In this document: one piece after another, positions 19,271-21,948 of the stretch
Layout: every line of letters starts with the position of its first letter
How positions within the stretch are numbered: the first letter of the stretch is position 1
Source of the DNA: an uncultured Collinsella sp.
GTDB lineage: Bacteria; Actinomycetota; Coriobacteriia; Coriobacteriales; Coriobacteriaceae
Direction: 5' to 3'
Assembly: GCA_902475245.1 (NCBI GenBank)
Contig: CABRYP010000035.1
Coordinates: 1-21,948 of the forward strand
DNA length: 21,948 nucleotides
Program-made: the position numbers and the translations under genes
Notes under the pieces: model-generated
What the model saw: only the letters and a program-made list of their open reading frames with translations
Told to the model about the DNA's origin: nothing
Database searches by the model: none

Positions 19271-19993
19271 TTAGGCAGCCGCGTGACGCTCGAGGTACTC
19301 GGCGCCCACGTTCTCGCGCTCCCAGCCGCGCACGACCTTGTAGCCCACGGGGCTCAGGAAGACCTCGCACAGCAGCTCGGCAACAGCGCCGGTCAGCGAG
19401 CACATAAGGACCTGCACCCAGGTCCAACCAAAGAACGTATGGCTCACCACAATGGCAAAGACCAGATTGTCGATAAACTGGCCAACACCCGTGGACACAT
19501 AGGAGCGGAAGGCAAAGCTCGCAAAGTTATTCTTTTTGAGCATACGGCCAAGCGACTGGTTGAGCGTGGAGTTGACCACGGCAGAAACGAGCATTGCCAG
19601 CGAAGAGCCGAGCACCACGTACCAAGTGCCGCCGATGGTGGCATTAAGGGCAGTGTTGACCTCGATCATGCCCGTGTCATAGTAGGCGCCCCACATGCCA
19701 GGCGTGAGCGAGCATGCCCAAAAGCACAGGCTCACGGCCAGGTTAACCAGCAGCGCGAGGATAGAGATTTTGATGGATGCCTTGGCGCCAAAGCGCTTGC
19801 AGATCATGTCCTGGCACAAAAACGAAACCCAGCTCACCACAAAGCCGCAGTCGAGTGCCAGATACGGCAGGCTGATAAGCTCTTTGTTGGCCAGCAGGTT
19901 CATCATGATGACGCTCACGAAAAACAGCGAAACCGTTGCCGCGGGAATGCTCCGCAACAGGACCTTGTAGTCCTCCATGACCTTCTTGATCAT
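19271..19993 (-). CDS. VUT-family transporter (YhhQ-like, possible queuosine-precursor uptake)
   Basis: The 240-residue protein has about six hydrophobic segments. Features of the VUT/YhhQ family are visible: VSLFFVSVIMMNLLANKELI (helix 1 with the NxxANK-like motif), CGFVVSWVSFLCQDMICKRFGAKASIKI (the Q/D/E-rich cytoplasmic loop followed by GxKxAxKI) and SYVSTGVGQFIDNLVFAIVV, corresponding to the conserved GqliDt segment. YhhQ proteins take up queuosine precursors such as preQ0/preQ1 or queuine. The sequence is divergent from E. coli YhhQ, and the family name also covers other vitamins. A possible preQ1-like RNA lies directly upstream. The ATG at 19993 follows AAAGGAG. The SDR gene follows after 9 bp. 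Confidence 0.8.
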   Translation of the reverse strand: MIKKVMEDYKVLLRSIPAATVSLFFVSVIMMNLLANKELISLPYLALDCGFVVSWVSFLCQDMICKRFGAKASIKISILALLVNLAVSLCFWACSLTPGMWGAYYDTGMIEVNTALNATIGGTWYVVLGSSLAMLVSAVVNSTLNQSLGRMLKKNNFASFAFRSYVSTGVGQFIDNLVFAIVVSHTFFGWTWVQVLMCSLTGAVAELLCEVFLSPVGYKVVRGWERENVGAEYLERHAAA

Positions 19994-20049
19994 TATGTAC
20001 TCCTTTGGTTTTAGGTTTAACGAGCAGGATATCGGACCCGAACTGCTCG
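19994..20049 (-). promoter_or_regulatory. Candidate preQ1-I-like riboswitch leader of the VUT gene
   Basis: On the minus strand CGAGCAG (20049-20043) pairs perfectly with CTGCTCG (20027-20021), leaving a 15-base loop TTCGGGTCCGATATC. The tail TTAAACCTAAAACC then runs straight into the AAAGGAG ribosome binding site. A short stem, a loop starting UUC, and an A-rich tail that could pair back (GGGU with ACCU, or GGU with ACC) is the general build of preQ1-I pseudoknots, which commonly precede queuosine transporter genes. The strict consensus (AC-CC, AAAAAACUA) is only loosely met, so this is a candidate. Confidence 0.35.
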
Positions 20050-20112
20050 GACGCCCCAGTCTTGAGACGACGGTGGGTATGATAGCCGCTCACACGGCAT
20101 CAGGCAAGCAAA

Positions 20113-20144
20113 CGGCGCGGCGGCCCCACAGGACCACCGCGCCG
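20113..20144 (-). terminator. Hairpin after prfC
   Basis: CGGCGCGGCGG (20113-20123) pairs with CCACCGCGCCG (20134-20144), 11 bp with one G·U wobble on the minus-strand transcript. Only TTT follows in that direction, so termination would rely mainly on the stable stem. Confidence 0.6.
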
Positions 20145-20149
20145 GCACG

Positions 20150-21763
<1,614 letters not shown>

Positions 21764-21810
21764 GCGGATCCTTTCTTGCATTGAGTGCATTACGTCGATG
21801 TAACCGCACT

Positions 21811-21816
21811 ATTGTA
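21811..21816 (-). promoter_or_regulatory. Candidate -10 box of prfC
   Basis: Read on the minus strand this is TACAAT, 47 bp before the prfC start. The region 17 bp further upstream has no clear TTGACA-like hexamer. Confidence 0.35.
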
Positions 21817-21948
21817 GCCGCGAAATCCCGCCATAGGGCGCCTATCAGGACAAATACATCAGTCAGAACGTGAACGGCTAGTTATCGAAAGTATTCTGCA
21901 GCAGACTGTCTCTATCTGTAACAGCAGAGCTTATTTGCCCCCCTATCT

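Noticed and set aside
21878..21948. Possible end of a minus-strand gene entering from the right edge (…TDRDSLLQNTFDN)
   Set aside because: Only 23 open codons before TAG at 21878; too short to tell from chance without the sequence to the right.

Overview
The window is a 21.9 kb stretch of a GC-rich bacterial chromosome with tightly packed genes on both strands, clear AAGGAG-type ribosome binding sites and short intergenic gaps. The style and gene content suggest a gut coriobacterium such as Collinsella (Actinomycetota). That assignment is inference: there is no rRNA or other taxonomic marker here. Most genes are housekeeping or general-purpose: RNA modification (trmL, rsmJ, rlmA), translation GTPases (prfC and a Tet(M)-like factor), DNA repair (ung and a short UvrA-like protein), transporters (MATE, EamA/DMT, VUT), redox proteins and a CobW-type metal GTPase.

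Layout. Positions 1-540 are gene-poor and atypical: the start of a small membrane protein runs off the left edge, followed by a decayed IS30-like transposase fragment. From 541 to 3429 (+) lie an iron-sulfur flavoprotein, an ArsC/Spx-fold protein lacking its usual cysteine, a CobW-family GTPase with a strong terminator, and trmL. From 3423 to 8480 there are two paralogous AAA+ ATPase genes on opposite strands, either side of a UvrA-like gene. Each ATPase gene is bracketed by two copies of the same 33-bp palindrome (TGTGACAAAGGGAC-T-GTCCCTTTGTCACA type), and each has 10-bp-phased repeats in its leader. From 8474 to 14200 come a Tet(M)-like factor (-), a GNAT acetyltransferase (-), a small Cys-rich protein (+), rsmJ (-), an overlooked 47-residue membrane peptide (-), a four-helix membrane protein (+) and rlmA (-). 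From 14379 to 21763 are a MATE exporter (+), a LysR regulator (-) divergent from a DMT permease (+), ung (+), an SDR plus VUT transporter operon (-) with a possible preQ1-like leader, and prfC (-).

The most unusual structure is the pair of palindrome-bracketed ATPase cassettes of about 1.25-1.3 kb. Three of the four palindromes overlap the stop codon of a neighbouring gene and the fourth lies within 8 bp of two stop codons. Two further palindrome families with the same GGGAC core occur at 13347-13383 and 14254-14317, so the chromosome probably carries several families of dispersed palindromes. No transposase, CRISPR array, tRNA or rRNA was found.
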